From Aequorivita sp. H23M31 (GTDB taxonomy: Bacteria; Bacteroidota; Bacteroidia; Flavobacteriales; Flavobacteriaceae): a DNA stretch of 64,000 nucleotides. Within the stretch, counting starts at the first letter, position 1. Every line of letters starts with the position of its first letter. Positions 54,619 to 63,786 of the stretch are shown one piece after another. The stretch spans positions 3,472,001 to 3,536,000 of the forward strand of contig NZ_CP034951.1 of NCBI RefSeq assembly GCF_004022485.1, in the 5' to 3' direction. The notes below the pieces were generated by a model that was not told the DNA's origin, searched no databases, and saw nothing but the letters and a program-made list of their open reading frames with translations. A program made the position numbers and the translations under genes.

Positions 54619-55401
54619 ATGAAATTTAGATCTTCCCACGTTCTTTTCCTCGTTATGATCCTGAGTTTGTTTTCCTCTTGTGTCTCGCGAGAAAAGATTG
54701 TCTATTTTCAAGATATTGAAAAATTGGCCGAAAAGTCCAGTATTGCTCAGCCATCTTTAACCTTTAAATCAAATGATTTAATCGGTATAATGGTCTCGGC
54801 TTCAACTCTTGAGGCAGCTCGACCTTTCAACGTAATTATTGAGGCTCGTCCAATGCCTGGAGCTTTTGATTATGGGAATACTCAGCTCCAGCAAGTTGGA
54901 TATGTAGTTGACCCAATGGGTAATATAAATTTTCCCGAGTTAGGAGAAATTAAAGTTGAGGGGATGACTCCGAAGGAACTAAATGAATATTTAACAAAGG
55001 AGCTCAGCGATTATATAAAGGATCCCATTGTAAATATACGTCTATTGAATTTTACCGTAAGCGTGCTCGGAGAAGTTAATAGACCTGGTACATACCCTGT
55101 TACCGGAGAAAAAATTTCTATTACTGAAGCAGTAGGTTTGGCTGGCGATCTGTCCATTTATGGAAAACGTAATAATGTTTTAGTTATTAGAGAAAATGGT
55201 GACTCGAAAAGTTATGCATATCTTGATTTTACCAGTGCAGAGCTAATGAATTCAGAGTATTATTATTTGAAACAAAATGACGTTGTCTATGTTGAGCCCA
55301 ATAATGCCCAACGTCAGTCTGCTGCTTTTAACAGAAATGCGGGAGTGTATGTTAGTATTGCTTCATTGCTACTTTCCGTAGTTGTATTAATAACCAGATA
55401 A
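54619..55401 (+). CDS. Polysaccharide export outer-membrane lipoprotein (Wza family)
   Basis: A 260-residue outer-membrane auxiliary protein that forms the export channel for capsule or exopolysaccharide. The lipobox LFSSC places the lipid on Cys21. It carries the poly-export domain (LIGIMVSASTLEAARPFN, VDPMGNINFPELGEIKVEG) and a SLBB-like segment (SVLGEVNRPGTYPVTGEKIS), ending with a hydrophobic helix (VSIASLLLSVVVLITR). The wzc-like gene follows 6 nt later, so they are co-transcribed. Confidence 0.9.
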   Translation: MKFRSSHVLFLVMILSLFSSCVSREKIVYFQDIEKLAEKSSIAQPSLTFKSNDLIGIMVSASTLEAARPFNVIIEARPMPGAFDYGNTQLQQVGYVVDPMGNINFPELGEIKVEGMTPKELNEYLTKELSDYIKDPIVNIRLLNFTVSVLGEVNRPGTYPVTGEKISITEAVGLAGDLSIYGKRNNVLVIRENGDSKSYAYLDFTSAELMNSEYYYLKQNDVVYVEPNNAQRQSAAFNRNAGVYVSIASLLLSVVVLITR

Positions 55402-55407
55402 ATTTTA

Positions 55408-57792
55408 ATGGAAGATTCGCAAAATATGGCTCAAGAGAGCCACGAAATAACCCTTAGGGAACAAATAGAACTATATACACGAAACTGGGTTTGGTTCGTT
55501 TTATTCGCTATAATGGCTCTTTTGGCATCCTTTATTTATTTAAGATATGCTACCCCAATATATAAATCAACGGCCACTATTCTTATTAAAGATGAAAAAA
55601 ATAGTTCGTTGTCGGAATTGGCAGCTTTTCAGGATCTGGGCTTAACAGGAAGTATGAACCAATCTGGTTTTGAAAATGAATTGTTGATATTGAAATCCAA
55701 AACAATCACGGAACGAGTAGCTAAGGAGTTAAATCTAGATATTAGGTATTACAGTGAGGGCAATATTAGTACAACGGAGCGGTACAAAAATGTACCATTT
55801 CGAATTACAATACTATCTCCACCAGATTCACTTAAATATTCATCGCCACCATTTTATGTTTCTACTATATCCGATAAGAAATTTGAACTATGGGATGACG
55901 AGATAATGGAGAAAACTGAATATAATTTTGGAAAGCGGATAGCTCTGCCAATTGGGAATATTATGATAACCCCAAATTTGGATATTTTAAAAAGAGAAGG
56001 AACTGAACATTTAACTCCAATACGAGTCGAAATTAGCAGTATCTCGGCAATAGGTGGTTATTATCGCCAGGGGATTGGAGTAGAGCAAATGGGCGATTTA
56101 AGTAGTGTGATTCAGCTATCACTGACCTCTCCAATTCCTCAAAAAGCGGAGGATATTTTAAATGAATTGATTCGACAATATAATCAAGATGCAATGGACG
56201 ACCGTAACATGGTAGCGGAGAATACTGCCGAATTTATAAAAGGTCGTTTGGAGATCATAACAAAGGAATTGGATTCGGTTGAAACTGGAAAAGTCGATTT
56301 CAAACAGGAGAATAGATTAACCGACATTGCCGTGGAGGGAGAAATGTTTCTTAATAATGCTAGCGAGTATTATAAACGACTTGTGGACGTGGAGATGCAA
56401 CTTGAATTAGTAAGGACAATGACGGATTATGTTAGAAAGGGTACGGAATCTGACCTTTTGCCTACTAATCTCGGTGTAGAAGCTGAGGGGGTTGCTAGTG
56501 CAATTGCTTCCTATAATCAATTGGTTCTTCAACGAAATAGGATATTGGCGAGCTCGACAGAAAGGAACCCTGCAGTAGTGGATTTAAATACCCAAATTGC
56601 CTCACTTAAAGGGACCATTTTAGGAAGTCTTTTTAATGCTAAAACTTCCTTGGAAATTGCAAAAAGTGATCTTCGGTCACAAGAAAATAATATAGGTTCA
56701 AAGATAATGTCCATTCCTTCCAAGGAAAAGACTTTTCGTAGTATTACTCGCCAGCAAAATGTTAAAGAAGCCCTTTATTTATACTTGTTGCAAAAAAGAG
56801 AGGAAAATGCTATTTCTCTAGCTGTTACTACTCCAAAAGCAAAAGTAGTAGACTATGCCTATACAATGCGGGCTCCTGTATTCCCAAGAAATAATATTGT
56901 CATTCTCATTGCGCTGATAATTGGTTTGTTAATTCCATTTGGTTTTATTTACCTAAAGAATCTAATTGACAACAAAATCCGTCATAGGGGGTACATAGAA
57001 CGTCGGGCAAATACTATTCCAGTAGTTGGAGAAATTCCCCAATTGTTGAGAACCGACTCGGAGATTATCGAGAAAAATGACCGTTCAATTTTAGCAGAAT
57101 CCTTTAGGATTTTACGTACCAATCTGGAATATTTGTATGTTAACAACTCAGAGGAAAATGAAAATAGAGGAAGGACAATTTTTGTGACTTCTACTATTAA
57201 AGGAGAAGGAAAAACGCTTGTAGCTTATAACCTTGCATTAACATTGGCTTATTCTGGCGCCAGGGTTGTAATTGTAGGAGGAGACGTGAGAAACCCTAAA
57301 TTACATCGATACACGCCAGGGATTCCATATAAGAATGGGGTTGTAGAGTTCTTGGTGAACGAAAATGAACCGAGTGTTTTTGATTATATTGTTCCCTCGG
57401 AAGAAAATCCAAATTTGAGTCTTTTATTTTCGGGGACTATTCCTCCTAACCCTGCAGAACTTTGGATGCGTTCTGGGACCAAGAAAATGTTTGCTGAATT
57501 AAAGCAAAATTTTGATTATGTAATTGTGGACACCGCTCCTTGTATGTTGGTGACCGATACTTTCTTGATCCAAAAGTACGCTGATGTTACATTATATGTG
57601 GTCAGGGCCGGTTTTACTGAGAAACGACTTCTGGAATTTCCATTGGAAAGTGTAAAAACTAAAAAGCTCGATAGAATGGCATTTGTACTCAATGATGTAA
57701 GTGAAGCCAATTACGGTTATGGTAATAAATATAGTTATATCTATGGAGCCAAAGAACCAACTTTATGGGAAAGGTTCAAGAAAAGTTTTTAA
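55408..57792 (+). CDS. Polysaccharide co-polymerase / tyrosine autokinase (Wzc family)
   Basis: A 794-residue inner-membrane protein that controls chain length and export with Wza. Helix 1 is at about 27-47 (VWFVLFAIMALLASFIYL), followed by a Wzz domain and periplasmic coiled coil, helix 2 near 495-518, then a cytoplasmic BY-kinase domain: Walker A STIKGEGKTL near 595, Walker A' VVIVGGDVRNPKL and Walker B YVIVDTAP near 706. The C-terminal tail has a tyrosine cluster (YGYGNKYSYIYG) for autophosphorylation. No glycosyltransferases or phosphatase gene (wzb) follow, so the synthesis genes must lie elsewhere. Confidence 0.92.
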   Translation: MEDSQNMAQESHEITLREQIELYTRNWVWFVLFAIMALLASFIYLRYATPIYKSTATILIKDEKNSSLSELAAFQDLGLTGSMNQSGFENELLILKSKTITERVAKELNLDIRYYSEGNISTTERYKNVPFRITILSPPDSLKYSSPPFYVSTISDKKFELWDDEIMEKTEYNFGKRIALPIGNIMITPNLDILKREGTEHLTPIRVEISSISAIGGYYRQGIGVEQMGDLSSVIQLSLTSPIPQKAEDILNELIRQYNQDAMDDRNMVAENTAEFIKGRLEIITKELDSVETGKVDFKQENRLTDIAVEGEMFLNNASEYYKRLVDVEMQLELVRTMTDYVRKGTESDLLPTNLGVEAEGVASAIASYNQLVLQRNRILASSTERNPAVVDLNTQIASLKGTILGSLFNAKTSLEIAKSDLRSQENNIGSKIMSIPSKEKTFRSITRQQNVKEALYLYLLQKREENAISLAVTTPKAKVVDYAYTMRAPVFPRNNIVILIALIIGLLIPFGFIYLKNLIDNKIRHRGYIERRANTIPVVGEIPQLLRTDSEIIEKNDRSILAESFRILRTNLEYLYVNNSEENENRGRTIFVTSTIKGEGKTLVAYNLALTLAYSGARVVIVGGDVRNPKLHRYTPGIPYKNGVVEFLVNENEPSVFDYIVPSEENPNLSLLFSGTIPPNPAELWMRSGTKKMFAELKQNFDYVIVDTAPCMLVTDTFLIQKYADVTLYVVRAGFTEKRLLEFPLESVKTKKLDRMAFVLNDVSEANYGYGNKYSYIYGAKEPTLWERFKKSF

Positions 57793-57896
57793 ATAATTTA
57801 ATTCTGAGATAGTTACTCAGGGGAATTTTTAAGGAAAGACCTTATTTTCTAAGATTTCCAGGATTTCACTTAGTGGATTTGATTCCCAAAAATAAT

Positions 57897-57937
57897 AATG
57901 GTCATTTTCTATTTGGAAAACGACCATTTTTTTTGAT
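57897..57937 (+). terminator. Intrinsic terminator after wzc
   Basis: Arms AATGGTC / GACCATT, extended by TTTTC / GAAAA, and a long T run, about 105 nt after the stop. The remainder to 58114 shows nothing else. Confidence 0.8.
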
Positions 57938-58114
57938 TAGAACCAACTCGGTGCTTTTTGTTTAATCTGGTTTTATTGAAATTTATGATGGAATATGCCT
58001 TCTTATTTCCAAATTGGTTATTAATTTTTACCTCTATAGACGAATATTTCATTTCATAAAGTATTCGAAATGTTGTAGTTTTCTTAAATTAAAGCAAAAA
58101 TTTCAATCTATATT

Positions 58115-58144
58115 TTGTAATCCTGAAAATTGAGGCTAATTTTG
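58115..58144 (+). promoter_or_regulatory. Promoter of the azurin gene (TTG-N19-TAATTTTG)
   Basis: TTG 58115-58117 and TAATTTTG 58137-58144, spacing 19 nt: the best full-consensus promoter in the window. Confidence 0.75.
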
Positions 58145-58177
58145 TTCCATATTTAAAAATAACTAAACTATACAACA

Positions 58178-58696
58178 ATGAATAAACTGATTCTAATATT
58201 TGCTGCTGCTTTAATTATTAGCTGTGGCGATAACAAAAAGGAAAAGACTTCTGACGATATGCAGATTGGTACTAAGGTGGAGGAAACAACTCCTGCTAAA
58301 GACGACGCAACTGATAATTCCGTTGCAGATGTAACAATTACAGCAAATGACCAAATGAAGTTCGATAAGAGCGAAATTCGTGTTAAAGCTGGTCAAAAAG
58401 TTAGACTTACTTTGAAACACGTTGGAACGATGGATAAAAGTGTAATGGGTCACGATTGGGTATTACTTAAAAAAGGTGTTGATATGGCTACTGTAGGCCA
58501 AGCCACTGCAGAAGCTCAAGATCACGACAATTTTCCAGATAGTGTTAAGGGTGATATCATTGCACACACTAAGATGTTAGGTGGTGGAGAAAGTGACACA
58601 ATTGAATTTGATGCTCCGGCTCCAGGAACCTATACTTTTATGTGTACTTTTCCTGGCCATTATGCTCTAATGAATGGTAAGTTTATCGTAGAATAA
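58178..58696 (+). CDS. Azurin-type blue copper lipoprotein
   Basis: A periplasmic or surface electron carrier. Signal peptide with lipobox ISC and lipidated Cys16, a charged linker to about residue 50, then the azurin domain. The type 1 copper ligands are His92 (MGHDWVLL), Cys156, His161 and Met165 (MCTFPGHYALMNG). The 172 residues equal azurin (about 128) plus the lipoprotein linker. It is a single gene with its own promoter and terminator. A partner oxidase or reductase is not nearby. Confidence 0.95.
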   Translation: MNKLILIFAAALIISCGDNKKEKTSDDMQIGTKVEETTPAKDDATDNSVADVTITANDQMKFDKSEIRVKAGQKVRLTLKHVGTMDKSVMGHDWVLLKKGVDMATVGQATAEAQDHDNFPDSVKGDIIAHTKMLGGGESDTIEFDAPAPGTYTFMCTFPGHYALMNGKFIVE

Positions 58697-58720
58697 TATC
58701 CCAAGGAATTAAATTATATT

Positions 58721-58751
58721 AAAAAAGGGTCACAAATTGTGATCCTTTTTT
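58721..58751 (+). terminator. Intrinsic terminator of the azurin gene
   Basis: Arms AAAAAAGGGTCACAA / TTGTGATCCTTTTTT (one G-T pair) with T run; symmetrical, so it could also act on the minus strand for the gene at 58869. Confidence 0.85.
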
Positions 58752-58868
58752 AATGGATATTAATTGAGATAGAAATATTCTAGTAAATCATTATCCGTTT
58801 AGACCAGTAGGCACTGATAGAAAATATTCACGATTCTGCGCCTATAAAAATTTAAAAATAAAGTCTAT

Positions 58869-59009
58869 TTATTCGGATTTGTCCCTATAATCCAACAGAA
58901 ATCCCAAGGGCAACCAGATAAATAAGAAAAGAAACTTGCCTGAAATAACGCCAAAGATTGTTATCAGTGCTGCGATAATCAATAACGCAATCTTGTACTT
59001 AGTTTTCAC
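58869..59009 (-). CDS. Small two-helix membrane protein, 46 aa, GTG start
   Basis: Translated by hand: a basic start (MKTKYKIALLIIAALITIFG) is followed by a second hydrophobic segment (FLFLFIWLPLGFLLDY) and the tail RDKSE. It starts 15 nt after the lplA stop, so it is probably the last gene of that transcript. The shape (short basic end, two helices, charged tail) is that of a real membrane peptide. No family recognised. Confidence 0.6.
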   Translation of the reverse strand: MKTKYKIALLIIAALITIFGVISGKFLFLFIWLPLGFLLDYRDKSE

Positions 59010-59024
59010 TTGAAAACCAAAAGT

Positions 59025-60035
59025 TTAAATTTCTATCTTATCTTCCCCATAAATCAATTCGATAAAATCGATTTTTGGGATGTCACCGAAATACTCTCTT
59101 AATTCAATGTCCTTTAATATATCCTCTATTTCCAATTTTTCATAGCGTGCCCCTTTTAAAAGTTTTTCCAATTTCTCTACAGGCTCCTTTCCAAAGAAAT
59201 CTCCGAAAATTTTAAAATTTTCGATATTTCCTTTTTCTACAAAAATTCTAAGATCTATTTCACCCACAGGAAAACGACGGGTACGATGAATATTGAATTT
59301 TGGTGATCGACCGTAATTCCAATTCCAGGTGTCATATTTCTCCTCTTTGAGCTGATGAACTTCCTTCCATTCTCCAGAGGTTAAATGATAGGTTTCAAAT
59401 CCAGCACTATGCTCATAAAGTCCCTCGAGTAGAAGATTTCTGAATTTTTCAATTGTAAGAGGTTCCTTCAGGAATTCGGATATATTCGCAACTCGACTTC
59501 TAACGGATTTATGTCCTTTAGATTCGATCTTGCTCATTTTAACAGTAAGTGCATTTGCTACCTCTGCAAGATCCGTATCAAATAAAAGCGTGCCGTGACT
59601 TACCATTCGTTTTCCGGTTGAAAACTGCGCTGTTCCTGATATTTTCTTGTCCCCTATTAGGATATCGTTCCGGCCCTTCAGTTCTGCATCAAGACCCAAG
59701 CTCTTTAAAACGCGTATAACCGGTTCGGTAAATTTTTTAAAATTATTAAGGCTTTTAACATCATGATCGGTGATGAAGCTAAAATTCAGGTTTCCAAAAT
59801 CATGATATACAGCCCCGCCGCCAGATACTCTTCTCACAACGTGAATATTATTCTCTTCTACATAATTTTGGTTAACCTCTTCCAAGGTATTTTGGTTTCG
59901 CCCAATAATTATAGAAGGTTCATTGATGTAGAATAATAAATAATCGGAATCTGCACTAAAATTTCGCAAAGCATATTCCTCCAATGCAAGGTTTAACTTG
60001 GGGTTGGTTATACCCTCATTATCAAGAAAGATCAT
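59025..60035 (-). CDS. lplA: Lipoate-protein ligase A
   Basis: It attaches lipoate to the E2 subunits of 2-oxoacid dehydrogenases and to glycine-cleavage H protein. The 336 residues contain the catalytic-domain motif RRVSGGGAVYHDFGNLNFSF starting at 68, the lipoyl-AMP lysine in KKISGTAQFS (Lys131) and a C-terminal accessory domain. Length and motifs match LplA rather than LipB. Confidence 0.93.
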   Translation of the reverse strand: MIFLDNEGITNPKLNLALEEYALRNFSADSDYLLFYINEPSIIIGRNQNTLEEVNQNYVEENNIHVVRRVSGGGAVYHDFGNLNFSFITDHDVKSLNNFKKFTEPVIRVLKSLGLDAELKGRNDILIGDKKISGTAQFSTGKRMVSHGTLLFDTDLAEVANALTVKMSKIESKGHKSVRSRVANISEFLKEPLTIEKFRNLLLEGLYEHSAGFETYHLTSGEWKEVHQLKEEKYDTWNWNYGRSPKFNIHRTRRFPVGEIDLRIFVEKGNIENFKIFGDFFGKEPVEKLEKLLKGARYEKLEIEDILKDIELREYFGDIPKIDFIELIYGEDKIEI

Positions 60036-60052
60036 ATAAATTTATTTATGTG

Positions 60053-60060
60053 CAAAGATA
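60053..60060 (-). promoter_or_regulatory. Promoter -7 element of lplA (TATCTTTG)
   Basis: Exact TAnnTTTG on the minus strand, 17 nt before the lplA start. Confidence 0.6.
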
Positions 60061-60184
60061 CTAAACGTTGCTAAGTTTTCCTGAAAACCATCCTAAACAT
60101 TTGAAATAAAAGTATAGACTAATCGTTGTGATTGATGGCATTAGAGGTTTTGGTAATAGCTTGAAATTTGCATAAAATTATTCT

Positions 60185-61825
60185 TTATTTTGGAAATGTA
60201 TTCGCCTTGATCTCCTTGGAATTTACATAGAAGTCCTTTTTAATCTCCACAGATTTTAAAGTTTGATGGATTTCAAGAGTCTTCCATTCCGCAGTGGGAT
60301 GTATCCAAACTTCCTTTCCATTTAAAACTGCGATTACCGGCATTTCAAAATTTTCAAGAATATCCACATATCTATATTTTAGGGTTTTACTCTCTACTTT
60401 ATATTCAACTTCCGGAATTGTTGTAGTCCTTAGATATTGGTTCCAAAATACATTGAGATTCATTCCGCTTTTTGCTGAGATGTATTCCTCGACTTGCTTG
60501 GTTGTTACTGTTTGATGGTAGAATTCTTGGTTTAGTCCTCGCAATATCTTTCGCCATTTTTTATCATTATCTATCAATTGCCGTATTGTATGAAGAATAT
60601 TGGCACCTTTATAATAAATATCACTACTTCCACGACCATCGACATTGTAATGACCAATTATGGGTCTGTCGTTCAATATATTTTTCCTGAGACCAATAAC
60701 GTATTCCGAGGAAGCTTTTTTTCCGAAGTAATAATCGAGATATAGATTTTCTGCATAACAGGTAAATCCTTCATGCACCCACATATCGGCAACATCTTTA
60801 TTTGTTATGTTATTGGCGAACCATTCATGGGCGCTTTCGTGAATAATTATAAAATCGAATTTCAATCCCCAACCAGAACCGGAAAGATCTTTACCCAAGT
60901 AGCCATTTTTGAAGCCGTTTCCGTAAGTTATACTGCTTTGGTGTTCCATTCCCAAATATGGAGCTTCAACCAGTTTATAACCATCTTCGTAAAAGGGATA
61001 TGGTCCAAACCAATATTCGAAAGCTTTTAACATCTTGGGGACTTGGTTAAACTGCTGCTTTGCTTTTGCCTCATTTTCGCGTATTGCATAATAATTGAGA
61101 TCAAGTGGCCCTTTTTCTCCTCTAAACGTTTCAGCCCAATGGATATAATCTCCAATATTTATATTTACGCCGTACGTATTAATTGGATTTACAACTTCCC
61201 ACAACCAAGTTTTGGTTTTCTTATTTTCTGTTACTTTTTTTAATTTTCCATTGCTTACATCCATTAAGTCTTTTGGAGCAGTAACCGCTATAGTAACCCC
61301 ACGGTCGGGTTCGTCTGAGGGATGATCCTTTAAGGGCCACCATACACTAGCTCCAATTCCCTGATTAGAGTTTGCTATAAAATCGTTGCCGTTGCTGTCT
61401 TTGATCCACGTAAATCCTCCATCCCAAGGTGGACGCTTTGCAACTTTAGGTTTTCCCGAAAAATAAATGGTCAATTCATATTCCTTACCTTTTATTTGAG
61501 GTTGTTGAAGATTTAAAAAATGTGCATTTCCATCATTTTTGACAGATAATTCCTTTCCATTTTGGGTTGCTTTTTCAATCTTCATTGGAACTTGAAGATC
61601 AATTTGCATAATATTTTTCGAATCAATTACTTTATAGGTAATTGTATTACTTCCTTTGATGCTTTGTATGGATGGGTTTACCGTAATATTTAGGTCATAA
61701 TGCATTACGTCCCACCAAGCCCGTTCTGGAGTAATACTTCCACGTAATGTGTCCGCTCTGGTATATTCTTGAGCTGAAACGGACAAGCTGATAAATAAAA
61801 TGATAAGATATAGATGGTTTTTCAT
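60185..61825 (-). CDS. Secreted M1-family zinc metallopeptidase
   Basis: A 546-residue exported aminopeptidase. Signal peptide ends near SVSAQ (18). The N-terminal beta domain is followed by the substrate motif GMEHQ (292-296, the GAMEN equivalent) and the zinc site HESAH (329-333) with the third ligand Glu352 in WVHEGFTCYAEN. It lacks the large C-terminal helical domain of PepN. A role in peptide utilisation is inferred. Confidence 0.93.
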   Translation of the reverse strand: MKNHLYLIILFISLSVSAQEYTRADTLRGSITPERAWWDVMHYDLNITVNPSIQSIKGSNTITYKVIDSKNIMQIDLQVPMKIEKATQNGKELSVKNDGNAHFLNLQQPQIKGKEYELTIYFSGKPKVAKRPPWDGGFTWIKDSNGNDFIANSNQGIGASVWWPLKDHPSDEPDRGVTIAVTAPKDLMDVSNGKLKKVTENKKTKTWLWEVVNPINTYGVNINIGDYIHWAETFRGEKGPLDLNYYAIRENEAKAKQQFNQVPKMLKAFEYWFGPYPFYEDGYKLVEAPYLGMEHQSSITYGNGFKNGYLGKDLSGSGWGLKFDFIIIHESAHEWFANNITNKDVADMWVHEGFTCYAENLYLDYYFGKKASSEYVIGLRKNILNDRPIIGHYNVDGRGSSDIYYKGANILHTIRQLIDNDKKWRKILRGLNQEFYHQTVTTKQVEEYISAKSGMNLNVFWNQYLRTTTIPEVEYKVESKTLKYRYVDILENFEMPVIAVLNGKEVWIHPTAEWKTLEIHQTLKSVEIKKDFYVNSKEIKANTFPK

Positions 61826-61916
61826 TTCATTTTTTTATAAAAATACCAAAAAAGAAGAGCAGACAATCTAAGAAAGAAAAAAACCTAAGTAATGGATGGA
61901 TTTTAAAATTTGTTGA

Positions 61917-62630
61917 TCAGTTTAATTCATTCACGAAAGCGACGCTGTGGCAAGCAACGATAGCTGCTGTCTCCGTTCTCAATCTACTTTCACCCAAGGT
62001 AACCGGTGAAAAACCATTTTTCTTTGCTAATTGGATTTCCTCGGGAGAAAAATCACCTTCTGGTCCAATCAATATCGTGATATTTTTCTTGGGAGTTAAT
62101 AATGATTTTAATGACTTTTTATCCGTATTCTCACAATGGGCTATAAACTTCATTGTTTTTGGAAATTCGGAATTCATGAAATCCGTAAAAGAGATTACTT
62201 CATTCAATGTAGGTATATATGCCTTTAAGGATTGTTTCATTGCACTCTGAATGATTTTTTCATATCGCTCCAGTTTAATGGTCTTTCGTTCGCTATGGTC
62301 ACAAATTAGAGGGGTGATTTCAGAAATTCCAATTTCGGTAGCCTTTTCTAAAAACCATTCGTATCTATCATTCAATTTTGTTGGTGCGACAGCTAAATGA
62401 AGGTGGTATTTCATTGGCTCAAGAATCTCTTGTGATAAGATTTGAGCTATACACTCTTTTGGTTGGGCACTAATAATTTCTGCCTCAAATATCAACCCTT
62501 TTCCATTGGTAATCTTGAAACAATCTCCTTCTTTCATTCGTAAAACCCTCACAATGTGTTTGCTTTCTTCCTTGTCAAAAGTTACTTGCTTTTCAGAATC
62601 TAATATATTGGGATTGTAGAAAAGTTGCAT
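61917..62630 (-). CDS. rsmE: 16S rRNA (uracil-1498-N3)-methyltransferase
   Basis: It methylates U1498 of 16S rRNA. The 237 residues show an N-terminal PUA-like domain (HIVRVLRMKEGDCFKITNGKG) and the SPOUT knot with IGPEGDFSPEE and LGESRLRTETAAIVACH, diagnostic for RsmE. Separated from tsaD by 93 nt. Confidence 0.95.
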   Translation of the reverse strand: MQLFYNPNILDSEKQVTFDKEESKHIVRVLRMKEGDCFKITNGKGLIFEAEIISAQPKECIAQILSQEILEPMKYHLHLAVAPTKLNDRYEWFLEKATEIGISEITPLICDHSERKTIKLERYEKIIQSAMKQSLKAYIPTLNEVISFTDFMNSEFPKTMKFIAHCENTDKKSLKSLLTPKKNITILIGPEGDFSPEEIQLAKKNGFSPVTLGESRLRTETAAIVACHSVAFVNELN

Positions 62631-62723
62631 TTTTTTTAGATTTAATTGGGGTGGGGTAATTTCATTTTTTCGGTAAATAGCAATTTATCGAATATACGTT
62701 TCTTTTCAAGACTGAAGTAACAA

Positions 62724-63746
62724 TCAAAATTTCATTCGCGCTGATGCAATGACACTGTTTTTGGCAAAATTATGATTTTTATATTTCAATTCACCTACTA
62801 TTGCAATCATGGCAGCATTGTCAGTACAGAATTCAAATTTTGGGATGTGTGTTTTCCATCCGTATTTTTTTTCGGCTCCTTTTAAAGCTTCCCGAATACC
62901 AGAATTAGCCGAAACCCCACCGCCAATTGCAATTTCCTTTATCCCTGTTTGTTTAACGGCATTTTTGAGCTTGTCCATTAAATATTCTACAATAGTAAAT
63001 TGAATACTGGCGCAGATATCAGCAATATTTTCAGAAATAAAATTGGGGTTTTTATGAGTTTCTTTTTCAACGAAATAGAGTATCGACGTTTTTAAACCAC
63101 TAAAACTAAAATCCATCGGACCAACCTTCGGTTTTGGAAATTTAAAAGCCTTTGGATTTCCTATTTGCGCATATTTATCCACCAAAGGCCCTCCAGGATA
63201 GGGAAGACCTAATATCTTTGCGCTCTTATCGTAGGCTTCTCCCACGGCATCATCAATAGTTTGGCCAATAATTTCCATCTCAAAATAGTCAGTTACCTTT
63301 ACAATTTGGGTATGCCCACCACTAATGGTCAAAGCCAGAAACGGAAAATTTGGGGGAGTTTGGCCATCGATTTTTATAAAATGCGCCAAAATATGAGCTT
63401 GAAGATGGTCCACATCAATCAATGGGATTCCCAAACCTAAAGCCAGGGATTTTGAAAAGGAGGTTCCCACCAATAATGAGCCCATTAAGCCAGGACCGCG
63501 AGTAAATGCAATAGCAGATAAATGATTTTTGTCGATATTTGCCTTGCGTAAAGCTTGGTGCACTACAGGAACGATATTTTGTTGGTGCGCCCGCGAGGCG
63601 AGCTCAGGAACAACACCTCCATATTGTTCATGAATTTCTTGAGTGGCAACAACATTGCTGAGTATTCTTCCGTTGTTGATAACGGCCGCTGCCGTGTCAT
63701 CACAGGAAGATTCAATACCAAGAATATAGCAGTCTTTTTGCTTCAA
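62724..63746 (-). CDS. tsaD: tRNA N6-adenosine threonylcarbamoyltransferase, catalytic subunit
   Basis: Makes t6A at position 37 of ANN-decoding tRNAs, with TsaB and TsaE (not in this window). The 340 residues have ILGIESSCDDTAAAV at the N-terminus, the metal-binding HxxxH at His114/His118 (DVDHLQAHILAH), the ASKH-fold motif SGGHTQIV and IAIGGGVSANSGIRE. Essential in most bacteria. Confidence 0.96.
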   Translation of the reverse strand: MKQKDCYILGIESSCDDTAAAVINNGRILSNVVATQEIHEQYGGVVPELASRAHQQNIVPVVHQALRKANIDKNHLSAIAFTRGPGLMGSLLVGTSFSKSLALGLGIPLIDVDHLQAHILAHFIKIDGQTPPNFPFLALTISGGHTQIVKVTDYFEMEIIGQTIDDAVGEAYDKSAKILGLPYPGGPLVDKYAQIGNPKAFKFPKPKVGPMDFSFSGLKTSILYFVEKETHKNPNFISENIADICASIQFTIVEYLMDKLKNAVKQTGIKEIAIGGGVSANSGIREALKGAEKKYGWKTHIPKFEFCTDNAAMIAIVGELKYKNHNFAKNSVIASARMKF

Positions 63747-63786
63747 AGCAGGGAAATTTTTAGGAGGGGTAAAATTAAAACATTAA

